From an uncultured Collinsella sp. (GTDB taxonomy: Bacteria > Actinomycetota > Coriobacteriia > Coriobacteriales > Coriobacteriaceae), in the NCBI GenBank assembly GCA_902496845.1, contig CABVCJ010000053.1:1-12826 (forward strand): DNA of 12,826 nt, in the 5' to 3' direction. The notes beneath the pieces are model-generated. The model did no database searches, was not told where the DNA came from, and worked only from the letters and a program-made list of their open reading frames with translations. The first letter of the stretch is position 1; the number at the start of each line of letters is the position of its first letter. Made by a program: the position numbers and the translations under genes. This document shows, one piece after another, positions 5,463-11,882 of the stretch.

Positions 5463-5948
5463 ATGACTAACAAAAAGCTACCCGAGAATGCAACCAAGAC
5501 CGAGGGTGCCGAGCTCGCCCGCCGTGGAAGGGGCGAAATATCCACCGCAACGGCGGTGCCCCACGTGAGCTATGACGACCTGCGCCATGCCGACCGCATT
5601 ACTATCGACGGTCTCGAGGTTTTTGCCAACCACGGCGTGTATCCCGAGGAGAACGCCCTGGGGCAGAAGTTTGTCGTGTCCTTGGTACTCTATGCCGACC
5701 TGCGCGCGGCAGGGGAGCACGACAACCTGGATGCCTCGATTGATTATGGCTCGGTGTGCCACGATGTCGACGGCTATCTGCGCGAGCATACATTTAAGCT
5801 TATCGAGGCTGCAGCCGAGGGTGTGGCCCAGATGCTGCTGCGTCGTTACCCCTTGCTGCTTGGCGTGCGTGTTAAGCTCGATAAGCCTTGGGCGCCCGTC
5901 GGTCTTCCCCTGGCAAGTTGCGGCGTCGAGATCGAGCGCGTGCGCTAG
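5463..5948 (+). CDS. folB: Dihydroneopterin aldolase with an N-terminal extension
   Basis: The 161-residue protein matches FolB, which cleaves 7,8-dihydroneopterin to 6-hydroxymethyl-dihydropterin and glycolaldehyde. From residue 44 it is typical: DRITIDGLEVFANHGVYPEENALGQ. By alignment with S. aureus FolB, His57 matches His16, Glu63 the catalytic-region Glu22, Glu115 Glu74, and Lys141 the catalytic Lys100. The usual length is about 120 residues, so the first ~43 (polar, MTNKKLPENATK...) are extra. AAGGAG at 5448-5453, nine bases before ATG 5463, supports the long form, and I see no in-frame ATG between the two. It sits 43 bp after the HD gene on the same strand. The downstream pathway genes folK and folP are not in this window. 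Confidence 0.94.
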   Translation: MTNKKLPENATKTEGAELARRGRGEISTATAVPHVSYDDLRHADRITIDGLEVFANHGVYPEENALGQKFVVSLVLYADLRAAGEHDNLDASIDYGSVCHDVDGYLREHTFKLIEAAAEGVAQMLLRRYPLLLGVRVKLDKPWAPVGLPLASCGVEIERVR

Positions 5949-5954
5949 CCGACT

Positions 5955-6731
5955 CTAGAGCTCGTTGGCGGGTGGTTTTTTGAGCCGCTGCGATAGGGCT
6001 CTATTGTTGGGGCAGTACGTGTCGAGCAGGGCGTGGAACCGTCGATTGTGGCTTGGCTCGAGCAAGTGGACGAGCTCGTGGGCGACAACCATGTCGAGGC
6101 ATTCGACGGGGTAGGCAGCAAGTTCTCGTGCGATGCGAATGGCGCCGGTTTTGGGCGTGCACGAGCCCCAGCGCGTTTTCATGCTGCGTACGGAAACGCG
6201 GGAAACGGCGACACCCATTGCGATTTCGTATGCGTGCACAATATCGCGTAGCGCCGATGTGACCTCGGACGTATAGAGCTGGTCGATATGGGCTTGGAGC
6301 TCATCGGACGTTAGGCCGTCGAGGGTTGCGTGCCGCTTGGCCTGTGGGCCTTCGTCCGATTCATCGGTACCCATAAAGCTTGCGAAGGTTGCCTGCTTGG
6401 GTCGCGGTGCGGGTGATGCAAAGTTGTGATCGAGCGCATCCTGTACCGTGATGGGCTTGCCCCAAAGTGCAATGATCGAGTGGGGACTGAGCGGTTCTCG
6501 CGCCGTCGCCTGACGTTGCTCGCGCTGGGCAAGTCGGCTGATAATCCAGCCGTTGTTGCGCTTTACAAACGCTTCGACACGCTCGCGGCTGGCGTCGAGC
6601 GGTGCGCTGGCGTGGACCTCACCGCTCGATGTGACGCGCAGGTTGAAGTTCTTGACGCGCTTTTTGGTAACGACGACGGGGATGGGCATCCCATCCGGTC
6701 GGGGTAGGAAAATCGTAAATTGCTGCGTCAA
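5955..6731 (-). CDS. YgjP-like (DUF45) zinc metallopeptidase
   Basis: The 258-residue protein has the full DUF45/YgjP signature: RSMKTRWGSC (182-191), then RIARELAAYPVECLDMVVAHEL and the zinc motif HELVH (218-222) with a third ligand, His228, in PSHNRRFH. YgjP-like proteins are presumed cytoplasmic metallopeptidases related to the SprT/M48 group; their substrates are unknown. There is no signal peptide or membrane segment. Residues ~104-140 form a polar insert rich in Ala, Pro, Ser and Asp that lacks the motif character of the rest. Translation probably begins at TTG 6731, since GAAGGA lies six bases upstream; the first in-frame ATG is codon 15. It faces folB tail to tail with six bases between the stops, and follows the dipeptidase gene in the same direction across a hairpin. 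Confidence 0.9.
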   Translation of the reverse strand: MTQQFTIFLPRPDGMPIPVVVTKKRVKNFNLRVTSSGEVHASAPLDASRERVEAFVKRNNGWIISRLAQREQRQATAREPLSPHSIIALWGKPITVQDALDHNFASPAPRPKQATFASFMGTDESDEGPQAKRHATLDGLTSDELQAHIDQLYTSEVTSALRDIVHAYEIAMGVAVSRVSVRSMKTRWGSCTPKTGAIRIARELAAYPVECLDMVVAHELVHLLEPSHNRRFHALLDTYCPNNRALSQRLKKPPANEL

Positions 6732-6753
6732 AAGTTATCCTTCAGATTGGGGA

Positions 6754-6789
6754 CGGGCCGGCATGTCGACCGCTCGGCATGCCGGCCCG
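6754..6789 (-). other. Perfect 12-bp hairpin between dipeptidase and metallopeptidase genes
   Basis: CGGGCCGGCATG (6754-6765) pairs exactly with CATGCCGGCCCG (6778-6789) around a 12-base loop. It lies after the minus-strand dipeptidase stop and just before the ribosome binding site of the next minus-strand gene. No U-tract follows on the minus strand (the next bases are TCCCCAATC), so it may be an attenuating or mRNA-stabilising hairpin rather than a full intrinsic terminator. Confidence 0.6.
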
Positions 6790-6805
6790 CTCAAGGGATG
6801 TGAAA

Positions 6806-7819
6806 TTAATAACGCTCAAAGAAGGCAAGCGCGTTGTCGCTGCAGAGCTTCTGCATCACGGTCTTGCCAAAGTGCTTGGAGAGCATGTTCTGGAACTCGG
6901 GCATCATGCTGGCATCGGAGAGGAAAGCGGGCACAGTGGCGCCGTCCCAGTCGCCGCCGAGCGCGATGACGTCCGCGCCGCCCAGGTCGAGCCAGTGCTC
7001 GATATGTGCCGCCAGCTGGTCGAAGGTGACGTCTGCGGCGGTCTTGTCGGTTGCGTCGTTGGAAAGGAACTCGCTGCAGTAGTTGAGGCCGACGATACCG
7101 CCCATGTCGCGAATGGTACGGAACTGGTCGTCGGTGAGGTTGCGCTTGACGCCGCAAACCGCACGGGAGTTGGAGTGGCTGGCGACGAAGGGGCGCGTGG
7201 CGTGGGCGACAACCTCGTCAAAGCACTCATCGTTGAGGTGGGAGACGTCGAGTATCATGCCGGCGTGCTCCATCTGCGTAAGTGCCTCGATGCCGGTGGC
7301 GGTGAGGCCGGCGTGGGTGTCGTGGCCGCTCGCGAGCGGTCCCTGCGCGTTCCAGCTGAGCGATGACATGAGTACGCCCAGGCTCTTGAGCACCTCGATC
7401 AGCGCGGGGTCCTCGGCAAAGAACGTGGCGTTTTCGATGGTGTGGATGCAGGCAACCTTGCCGTCTTTGAGCGCAGGGCGAATGTCAGTGGCGCTGCGTA
7501 CGTTGACCATGCGGTCGTGGTTGAGCATTGCCTGGCCGCTCATATGCGCCATGATTTGCGCCTGGAAGCGCGCGGCGTGGGCGGTGGGAATCTCGTCGGG
7601 GACAAACGTGGCGAAGCACTGTGCCCACGGCGTGTTGCCGATCTTTGCGAGCGAGATGGCGCAAGCGTTGCCCTCGATGAGGTCGAAATCTTGCGGATGC
7701 GTTTCGTCGCCGGGGAAATAACCGTCGGTGCCGGCGGTAAAGCGCAGGTCAAGATCGAGTGTGGCCCAGCCGATTCGGTCGGCGGTGTCGCAGTGCAAGT
7801 CAAATACGGGATATGCCAT
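6806..7819 (-). CDS. Membrane dipeptidase, peptidase family M19
   Basis: The 337-residue zinc enzyme hydrolyses dipeptides (the renal dipeptidase family), probably to recycle peptides in the cell. The metal-site residues of the family are present: His9 and Asp11 in DLHCDT, bridging Glu129 in HTIENA, His194 in LDVSHLND, and His215 in VASHSNSRA. Asp290/Asp292 lie in the GGDWDG motif, and LSWNAQGPLASG matches the family's LTHN-like segment. Despite the family name there is no signal peptide or transmembrane helix, so it is likely cytoplasmic. I start at ATG 7819, with GGAGGA about four bases upstream; an earlier start at 7849 would add ten residues and cover that site. A TACAAT -10 lies at 7866-7861. 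The gene is divergent from the FKBP gene. Confidence 0.95.
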   Translation of the reverse strand: MAYPVFDLHCDTADRIGWATLDLDLRFTAGTDGYFPGDETHPQDFDLIEGNACAISLAKIGNTPWAQCFATFVPDEIPTAHAARFQAQIMAHMSGQAMLNHDRMVNVRSATDIRPALKDGKVACIHTIENATFFAEDPALIEVLKSLGVLMSSLSWNAQGPLASGHDTHAGLTATGIEALTQMEHAGMILDVSHLNDECFDEVVAHATRPFVASHSNSRAVCGVKRNLTDDQFRTIRDMGGIVGLNYCSEFLSNDATDKTAADVTFDQLAAHIEHWLDLGGADVIALGGDWDGATVPAFLSDASMMPEFQNMLSKHFGKTVMQKLCSDNALAFFERY

Positions 7820-7860
7820 GGTTCCTCCGGTTGCAGCGTTTCTTTGCAAACTGCCTTTGA

Positions 7861-7866
7861 ATTGTA
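7861..7866 (-). promoter_or_regulatory. Candidate -10 element of the dipeptidase gene
   Basis: Read on the minus strand, 7866-7861 is TACAAT, about 42 bases upstream of the dipeptidase start codon. No good -35 is seen at 17 bp. It lies only ten bases from the opposing FKBP -10, so the two promoters would share the same short region and may compete. Confidence 0.4.
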
Positions 7867-7875
7867 TGACTAGGG

Positions 7876-7881
7876 TATAGT
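7876..7881 (+). promoter_or_regulatory. Candidate -10 element of the FKBP-UreE unit
   Basis: TATAGT at 7876-7881 lies 59 bases before the FKBP start codon. The best -35-like sequence (TTTGAA, 7856-7861) is only 14 bp away, so the call rests on the -10 alone. A 6-bp hairpin, GGCGGC (7899-7904) with GCCGCC (7916-7921), falls in the resulting leader just before the ribosome binding site. Confidence 0.45.
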
Positions 7882-7939
7882 TAGCGCCATATGTTCATGG
7901 CGGCTCGCGTTGTGTGCCGCCCTTATTACGGAGGTTACC

Positions 7940-8368
7940 ATGTCCAACCAGGGCAAGAAGGTTAAGACCCATTATCGTGGTACGCTCGACGACGGCACGC
8001 AGTTCGATAGCTCCTACGATCGCGGCGAGCCGCTGGAGTTCACCTGCGGTGCCGGTCAGATGATCAAGGGCTTCGACACCGCTGTTGTCGACATGCAGGT
8101 GGGCGAGAAGAAGACCGTGCACATTCCTGCTGTCGATGCCTACGGCGAGCACAATCCCGAGATGGTTATTACCTTCCCGGCCGAACAGGTTCCCAACATC
8201 GAGCAGATCGAGAAGGGCATGAAGCTCTTCTTGTCCACGCCGAGCGGTATGCCCGTCCCCGCCGTGGTCATCGACGTAACGCCCGAGGCCGTGACGCTCG
8301 ACGCCAACCACGAGCTCGCCGGCAAGGACCTCAACTTTGATATCGAGCTCGTCGAGGTCGAGGACTAG
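7940..8368 (+). CDS. SlyD-like FKBP-type peptidyl-prolyl cis-trans isomerase
   Basis: The 142-residue protein is a SlyD-type FKBP: a prolyl isomerase with an inserted chaperone (IF) domain. The FKBP core is residues 1 to ~67 (HYRGTLDDGTQFDSS, MIKGFDTAVVDMQVGEK) plus the C-terminal strand. The IF insert is ~68-128, and the return segment ANHELAGKDLNFDIEL is the SlyD hallmark. The His/Cys-rich metal-binding tail of E. coli SlyD is absent; the protein ends VEVED. I start at ATG 7940, with ACGGAGG five bases upstream; an earlier GTG-region start would overrun that site. The next gene starts three bases after the stop and is a UreE-like protein, which suggests a link to metalloprotein maturation. 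Cytoplasmic. Confidence 0.93.
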   Translation: MSNQGKKVKTHYRGTLDDGTQFDSSYDRGEPLEFTCGAGQMIKGFDTAVVDMQVGEKKTVHIPAVDAYGEHNPEMVITFPAEQVPNIEQIEKGMKLFLSTPSGMPVPAVVIDVTPEAVTLDANHELAGKDLNFDIELVEVED

Positions 8369-8371
8369 TTG

Positions 8372-8950
8372 ATGTCCGTGGACCTGGTAGCTACGGAGCG
8401 CTTGGGAAATCTCAACGACCCGTCCTATGAACTCCTGCTTCGTCGGGAGCTGGGTGGCGTCTTTGAGGTTGACGAGCTGCTACTCGATTGGGACCAGGCT
8501 GATGCGCGCCTGTTTGTGGGCGTGACGGAGCTGGGGCGCACGGTGAATGCCCGGCTGGATGCCACTGATGGCGAGCGTCTTGCCGACGGTGACGTGCTTG
8601 CTATTGACCGCACGGGCGCGGTGCCCGTAGCGGTTGTCGTGCGCCTGCGCAGCGCCGAGGTCTATTTGGTCGAAGTCGACCGCATGGATCCGATTGTGCT
8701 CGCACATGCGTGCTGGGAGATCGGTAATATGCACGCGCCGCTTTTCCGAGGCGATTCGGACGAGCATACCGTGCGCATGTATACGCCGGTGCAACCGGTT
8801 TTGGGTCGCATGCTCCGGGGTATCGAGGGCGTTCGGCTCTCGGTGGTCACACGCGAGCTCGATGCCGGTCGACGCTTTGCATCGAGCGCGGCGGATGTCG
8901 TTGTGAGTATGGCTCCAGACTTTACGATCGTAAAGAAGGCACGCGGTTAA
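8372..8950 (+). CDS. UreE-like nickel metallochaperone homologue
   Basis: The 192-residue protein resembles urease accessory protein UreE. The N-terminal half carries the UreE-type segment RLADGDVLAIDRTGAVPVAV. The C-terminal half has DPIVLAHACWEIGNMHAPLF, matching the UreE segment DPFMLAKACYHLGNRHVPLQ of Klebsiella, followed by VQPVLGRMLRGI against the UreE HDHVLDDMLRQFG. His121 corresponds to the conserved nickel-binding His96. The secondary histidines (His110/His112 in Klebsiella) and the His-rich tail are missing. I start at ATG 8372; GAGGA, inside the end of the FKBP gene, lies seven bases upstream, so translation is probably coupled. No urease structural gene is in the window. It may serve another nickel enzyme or have changed function. 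Annotation pipelines could easily call it hypothetical. Confidence 0.78.
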   Translation: MSVDLVATERLGNLNDPSYELLLRRELGGVFEVDELLLDWDQADARLFVGVTELGRTVNARLDATDGERLADGDVLAIDRTGAVPVAVVVRLRSAEVYLVEVDRMDPIVLAHACWEIGNMHAPLFRGDSDEHTVRMYTPVQPVLGRMLRGIEGVRLSVVTRELDAGRRFASSAADVVVSMAPDFTIVKKARG

Positions 8951-8960
8951 CGTGTGTATA

Positions 8961-9005
8961 AGTAAGACGGACTTTGAGAGGCAACTATTCAAAGTCCGTC
9001 TTACT
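8961..9005. repeat. Perfect 17-bp inverted repeat between UreE-like and HAD genes
   Basis: AGTAAGACGGACTTTGA (8961-8977) is the exact reverse complement of TCAAAGTCCGTCTTACT (8989-9005), around an 11-base loop. It starts ten bases after the UreE-like stop codon. The downstream sequence is GTTGATGAG, without a T-tract, so it is at best an atypical terminator. It would form a very stable hairpin in RNA and could also be a small repetitive element. Confidence 0.8.
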
Positions 9006-9033
9006 GTTGATGAGATGCTGTGGGGGAAAGCAT

Positions 9034-9831
9034 ATGGGTCTTGAAGGAATCAGGCTGATTGCATGCGATTTGGACGGCACGTTGCTGCATCCGGGGGAGC
9101 GCGAGCCGCGTTCCGAGGCCTTTGAGCTCATCGATGAGCTGCATCGTCGCGGTATCGTGTTTATGCCGGCGAGCGGCCGTCAATATGCGAGCTTGCGCTA
9201 TCTGTTTGCCCCGGTGGCCGATGAGCTCGCCTATGTGTGCGAAAACGGAGCCCTGGTGATGAGCGAGGGGCATGCCGTTGTCAAGCGTTCCATGGAGCGT
9301 GATCTGGCGATGGATATCGCGAATGCCGTGGTCGCCTTTCCCCATGCTGACGTGACCCTTTCGTGTGAGGGGCACCTCTACACCATGAGCGGCAACGATG
9401 CGTTCGTCGACCATTTGCGTTACGAGGTCCACTGCGATGTGGCGGTGGTCGACCGTCCCGAGGACATTGACGAGGATGTCATTAAGATTGCGTTTCAAAC
9501 GCCCGAGACAGAGCAGCCGGCGGCGCTGGAGTATTTCGAGCGCCTCTTTAGCGACCGTGTCGACGTGATGACGTCGGGAACCGAATGGACCGATTTTATC
9601 GGCTTTGATTCGGGCAAAGGGTCCGCGCTTGCCGATTATGGTTGCGCGCTGGGGATCTCACCTAACGAAATGATGGCGTTTGGCGATAACGAAAACGATC
9701 GCGACATGCTCAACGTGGTGGGCCATCCCTATCTGATGGAGGGCTGCAATCCCAGCATGCGCGGTGTCAATGACCGTGTCCGCTACGTGCGCGCGGTTGA
9801 AGAAGAGCTGCGTCGTCTACTTGCTGAGTAG
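9034..9831 (+). CDS. Cof-type HAD-superfamily phosphatase
   Basis: The 265-residue protein is a HAD IIB (Cof/YbiV-like) phosphohydrolase, a group acting on sugar phosphates and other small phosphorylated metabolites in the cytoplasm. Motif I is DLDGT, with nucleophile Asp12 and acid/base Asp14. Motif II is in MPASGRQY, motif III probably the Lys of DSGKGSAL, and motif IV is FGDNEND with Asp218 and Asp222. The cap domain lies between motifs II and III, as expected for class IIB. I start at ATG 9034, about seven bases after a GGGGGAAAG stretch; an earlier start at 8974 would encode residues within the 17-bp hairpin. The exact substrate cannot be read from the sequence. It converges on perR with 14 bases between the stops. 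Confidence 0.93.
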   Translation: MGLEGIRLIACDLDGTLLHPGEREPRSEAFELIDELHRRGIVFMPASGRQYASLRYLFAPVADELAYVCENGALVMSEGHAVVKRSMERDLAMDIANAVVAFPHADVTLSCEGHLYTMSGNDAFVDHLRYEVHCDVAVVDRPEDIDEDVIKIAFQTPETEQPAALEYFERLFSDRVDVMTSGTEWTDFIGFDSGKGSALADYGCALGISPNEMMAFGDNENDRDMLNVVGHPYLMEGCNPSMRGVNDRVRYVRAVEEELRRLLAE

Positions 9832-9845
9832 GCATGTCCCAAAAT

Positions 9846-10226
9846 CTACCTACAGTTGGGGCAGAGGCCCTCGAAGATGGTGTAGTGCGAGGTGACGTTC
9901 CAGCCGATTTGCTCGGACGCCTTGGCGTCGAGTTGGGCATCGAAGGGGAGCGGTACGTCGATGACGCGGCTGCAGGAGGTGCAGATGATATGCGCATGCG
10001 GCTCGATTGTGCGATCGAAGCGGCTGCCGCCCGGCGTCTTGATGGAGAGGATCTCGCCGGCGTCGGCTAAGAGATTGAGATTGCGGTAGACCGTACCGCG
10101 GCTGATTTTGTCATCCTGCGCGCGCACGGCGTTGTAGATCTCATCGGCGGTGGGGTGGTTATAGCTTTGGCGCACGGCGTCAAGAACCAGCTTCCGCTGC
10201 TTGGTGTTTCTTCTTTGCACCGCCAT
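9846..10226 (-). CDS. perR: PerR-type peroxide-responsive regulator, Fur family
   Basis: The 126-residue repressor has an N-terminal winged helix (HPTADEIYNAV...GTVYRNLNLLADAG) and a C-terminal dimerisation domain. The structural zinc site is Cys82/Cys85 and Cys122/Cys125. The regulatory metal site is His24, Asp71, His77, His79 and Asp90; apart from a one-residue difference between His24 and Asp71, the spacing equals that of B. subtilis PerR (His37, Asp85, His91, His93, Asp104). Asp90, where Fur proteins have Glu, argues for PerR: iron-catalysed histidine oxidation by peroxide would release it from DNA. I start at ATG 10226, after a purine-rich GAGGCGAGG. It follows the acylphosphatase gene in the same direction after 61 bp. 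I found no clear PerR box upstream. Confidence 0.9.
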   Translation of the reverse strand: MAVQRRNTKQRKLVLDAVRQSYNHPTADEIYNAVRAQDDKISRGTVYRNLNLLADAGEILSIKTPGGSRFDRTIEPHAHIICTSCSRVIDVPLPFDAQLDAKASEQIGWNVTSHYTIFEGLCPNCR

Positions 10227-10287
10227 GCGCCTCGCCTCTTTTCTGTCAACGGTCGTAGGTAAATGATACCGTATTTAGCACACAATA

Positions 10288-10698
10288 CTAATAACGAGGA
10301 CTGAAACCGTCTTCATTGGTAAGTGGGGCTCGGGCCTGGGCGTCTGCGAGGCGAAAACGCGTTCCCATGCGCTCGTAGGAGGCATGAAGCGCCTCGAGAT
10401 GAGATAGGATGTTTGCCGGAGCCCCCTGTATCTCCATCTCGACGGAGCCGTCTTCCATGTTACGCACCCAGCCGGTGAGTGCGCGTGCCTGCGCGAGGTT
10501 GGTGTTGGTAAAGCGAAAACCAACGCCTTGGACTTGCCCCGCCCAGCGCAGGAAATAGCGCAGGGGAGTGTCTAGAGTGGCCTCGTCGCTTGCGAGCACA
10601 GTAAGTCTGCGGCGCAGCTCGAGCTCGACGTTTGATGGTTTTTGAGGCTCTCGACTGCCGCCGGTGACGCTGGAGAAGAACGTATCGAAGAGGCCCAT
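10288..10698 (-). CDS. Acylphosphatase with an N-terminal extension
   Basis: The 136-residue protein contains a full acylphosphatase domain from about residue 46: RWAGQVQGVGFRFTNTN with catalytic Arg62, and GWVRNMEDGSVEMEIQG with catalytic Asn80. Acylphosphatases hydrolyse acyl-phosphates such as carbamoyl phosphate or 1,3-bisphosphoglycerate. A typical member has about 90 residues; the first ~45 here (MGLFDTFFSSVTGGSREPQK...) are extra, partly charged, with no membrane segment. The start ATG at 10698 lies two bases after the oxidoreductase stop codon, so the two genes are probably translationally coupled. A functional link between the pair is not obvious from their known families. Confidence 0.92.
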   Translation of the reverse strand: MGLFDTFFSSVTGGSREPQKPSNVELELRRRLTVLASDEATLDTPLRYFLRWAGQVQGVGFRFTNTNLAQARALTGWVRNMEDGSVEMEIQGAPANILSHLEALHASYERMGTRFRLADAQARAPLTNEDGFSPRY

Positions 10699-10700
10699 AG

Positions 10701-11807
10701 CTATGCCTGCTTGCCTGCGTCGGCCGGGAAGGTTATGCCGGCCTGCTGACGCACGGCATCCATGATGCGCAGCGAGACGAGCGTGACATCGCGGTAGTGG
10801 CCGAGCTCATGGCGTCCCGCCGGGGTCTCCCAGATCTCTTCCTTAACGTTATCGATGCCTCCGATGGCGGTGATAAAGTCTGCGAGTTCGTATTCCATGG
10901 TGTTGCTTGACTTGGGCAGATCGAGCGCGCGGCCGTTGTCGTCCTGTTCGCGCGGTGCCTCGGTCGCCGAGCCGCGTACGACGTCGCCGCGATAGTCGAT
11001 GCGGACGTTGCGGGGCGTGGACAGATGGTCGATCTGGATAGTGCCACGCTCGCCTTCGATCTGCGAGGGCAGCAGGTCATTCGTAATTTTGGAGTGCGCG
11101 AGCTCGACGGAGATACGGCCACCGCCGTAGCTGGCGAGGATGGAGCCGCAGCCATCGATGGGGCCATGGGTGAGCTCTTGCGTTGAGGGGTCGAGCAGCG
11201 TGGTCATGCTGGTGAGACCAGAGGGCATGCCGAAAATCTCGACCATGGGCTCGACGGCGTAGACGCCAATGTCCATGAGGGAACCCGATGCCATATTGCA
11301 GTCGAAGATATTGGTGGTGCGTCCCGCGAGAATCTCGTTGTAGCGCGAGGAATATTTGCCAAAGCGCAATGAGGCACGGCGGATGGGGGCAATCTCGCCC
11401 AGGGCGTCCTCGACGGCGTGGAAGGCGGGATCGTGGAGGGGGCGCATCGCCTCGAGGGCCACGACACCTGCTGCCTCGGCAGCGCGGAAGACTTCCAGCG
11501 CCTGCGCTTCGGTGGCGCAGAAGGGCTTCTCGACGATGACGTGCTTGCCACCGGCGATGCAGGCGAGCGCCTGCTCGTGATGGAGCGCGTTGGGGCTGCC
11601 GATGTAGACGGCATCGACGTCGTCGGCGGACGCGAGCTCGTCGAGTGCGGTGAAGTTGCGTTCGCCGCCGTGCTCGGCGGTAAAGGCGGCACCGCGCTTG
11701 GCATTGCGCGAGAGCGTGCCTACGAATACAGCCTGGTCGTTGGCATTGACGACTTGGATAAAGTCGTCGGTGATCATGGATGTGCCGATGGTTGCTATAC
11801 GCAGCAT
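10701..11807 (-). CDS. Gfo/Idh/MocA-family NAD(P)-dependent oxidoreductase
   Basis: The 368-residue protein has an N-terminal Rossmann domain (MLRIATIGTSMITDDF..., acidic-to-polar turn TLSRN, DAVYIGSPNALHHEQA). The family motif EKPFCAT carries the conserved Lys of the EKP signature. A C-terminal alpha/beta domain begins near residue 125 and includes GSLMDIGVYAVEPMVEIFG. Members oxidise or reduce sugars, inositols, dihydrodiols or related compounds with NAD(P); the substrate cannot be read here. There is no signal peptide. ATG 11807 is preceded by a strong GAGGGGG. A TACACT -10 lies at 11846-11841 on the minus strand. It follows rnhA by 75 bp and is tightly coupled to the acylphosphatase gene downstream. 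Confidence 0.93.
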   Translation of the reverse strand: MLRIATIGTSMITDDFIQVVNANDQAVFVGTLSRNAKRGAAFTAEHGGERNFTALDELASADDVDAVYIGSPNALHHEQALACIAGGKHVIVEKPFCATEAQALEVFRAAEAAGVVALEAMRPLHDPAFHAVEDALGEIAPIRRASLRFGKYSSRYNEILAGRTTNIFDCNMASGSLMDIGVYAVEPMVEIFGMPSGLTSMTTLLDPSTQELTHGPIDGCGSILASYGGGRISVELAHSKITNDLLPSQIEGERGTIQIDHLSTPRNVRIDYRGDVVRGSATEAPREQDDNGRALDLPKSSNTMEYELADFITAIGGIDNVKEEIWETPAGRHELGHYRDVTLVSLRIMDAVRQQAGITFPADAGKQA

Positions 11808-11811
11808 GTAT

Positions 11812-11857
11812 CCCCCTCGTGCCGTTCGGTTTACAGGATGAGTGTAGCGCGAGGGGG
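11812..11857 (-). promoter_or_regulatory. Gfo/Idh/MocA gene promoter inside an inverted repeat that covers the ribosome binding site
   Basis: CCCCCTCG (11812-11819) and CGAGGGGG (11850-11857) are exact reverse complements. On the minus strand, the proximal arm contains the oxidoreductase ribosome binding site. A -10-like TACACT (11846-11841) lies in the loop, with no good -35. RNA begun there (near 11834) would lack the distal arm and leave the ribosome binding site free, while read-through RNA from rnhA could pair it off. The regulatory reading is inference. Confidence 0.45.
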
Positions 11858-11882
11858 CAGGAAATAGCGCGCGAAAACGCCG

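Noticed and set aside
10227..10287. PerR/Fur box upstream of perR
   Set aside because: Only a short TTAG...CTAA dyad is present. It does not match the known TTATAATNATTATAA-type box well enough to call.
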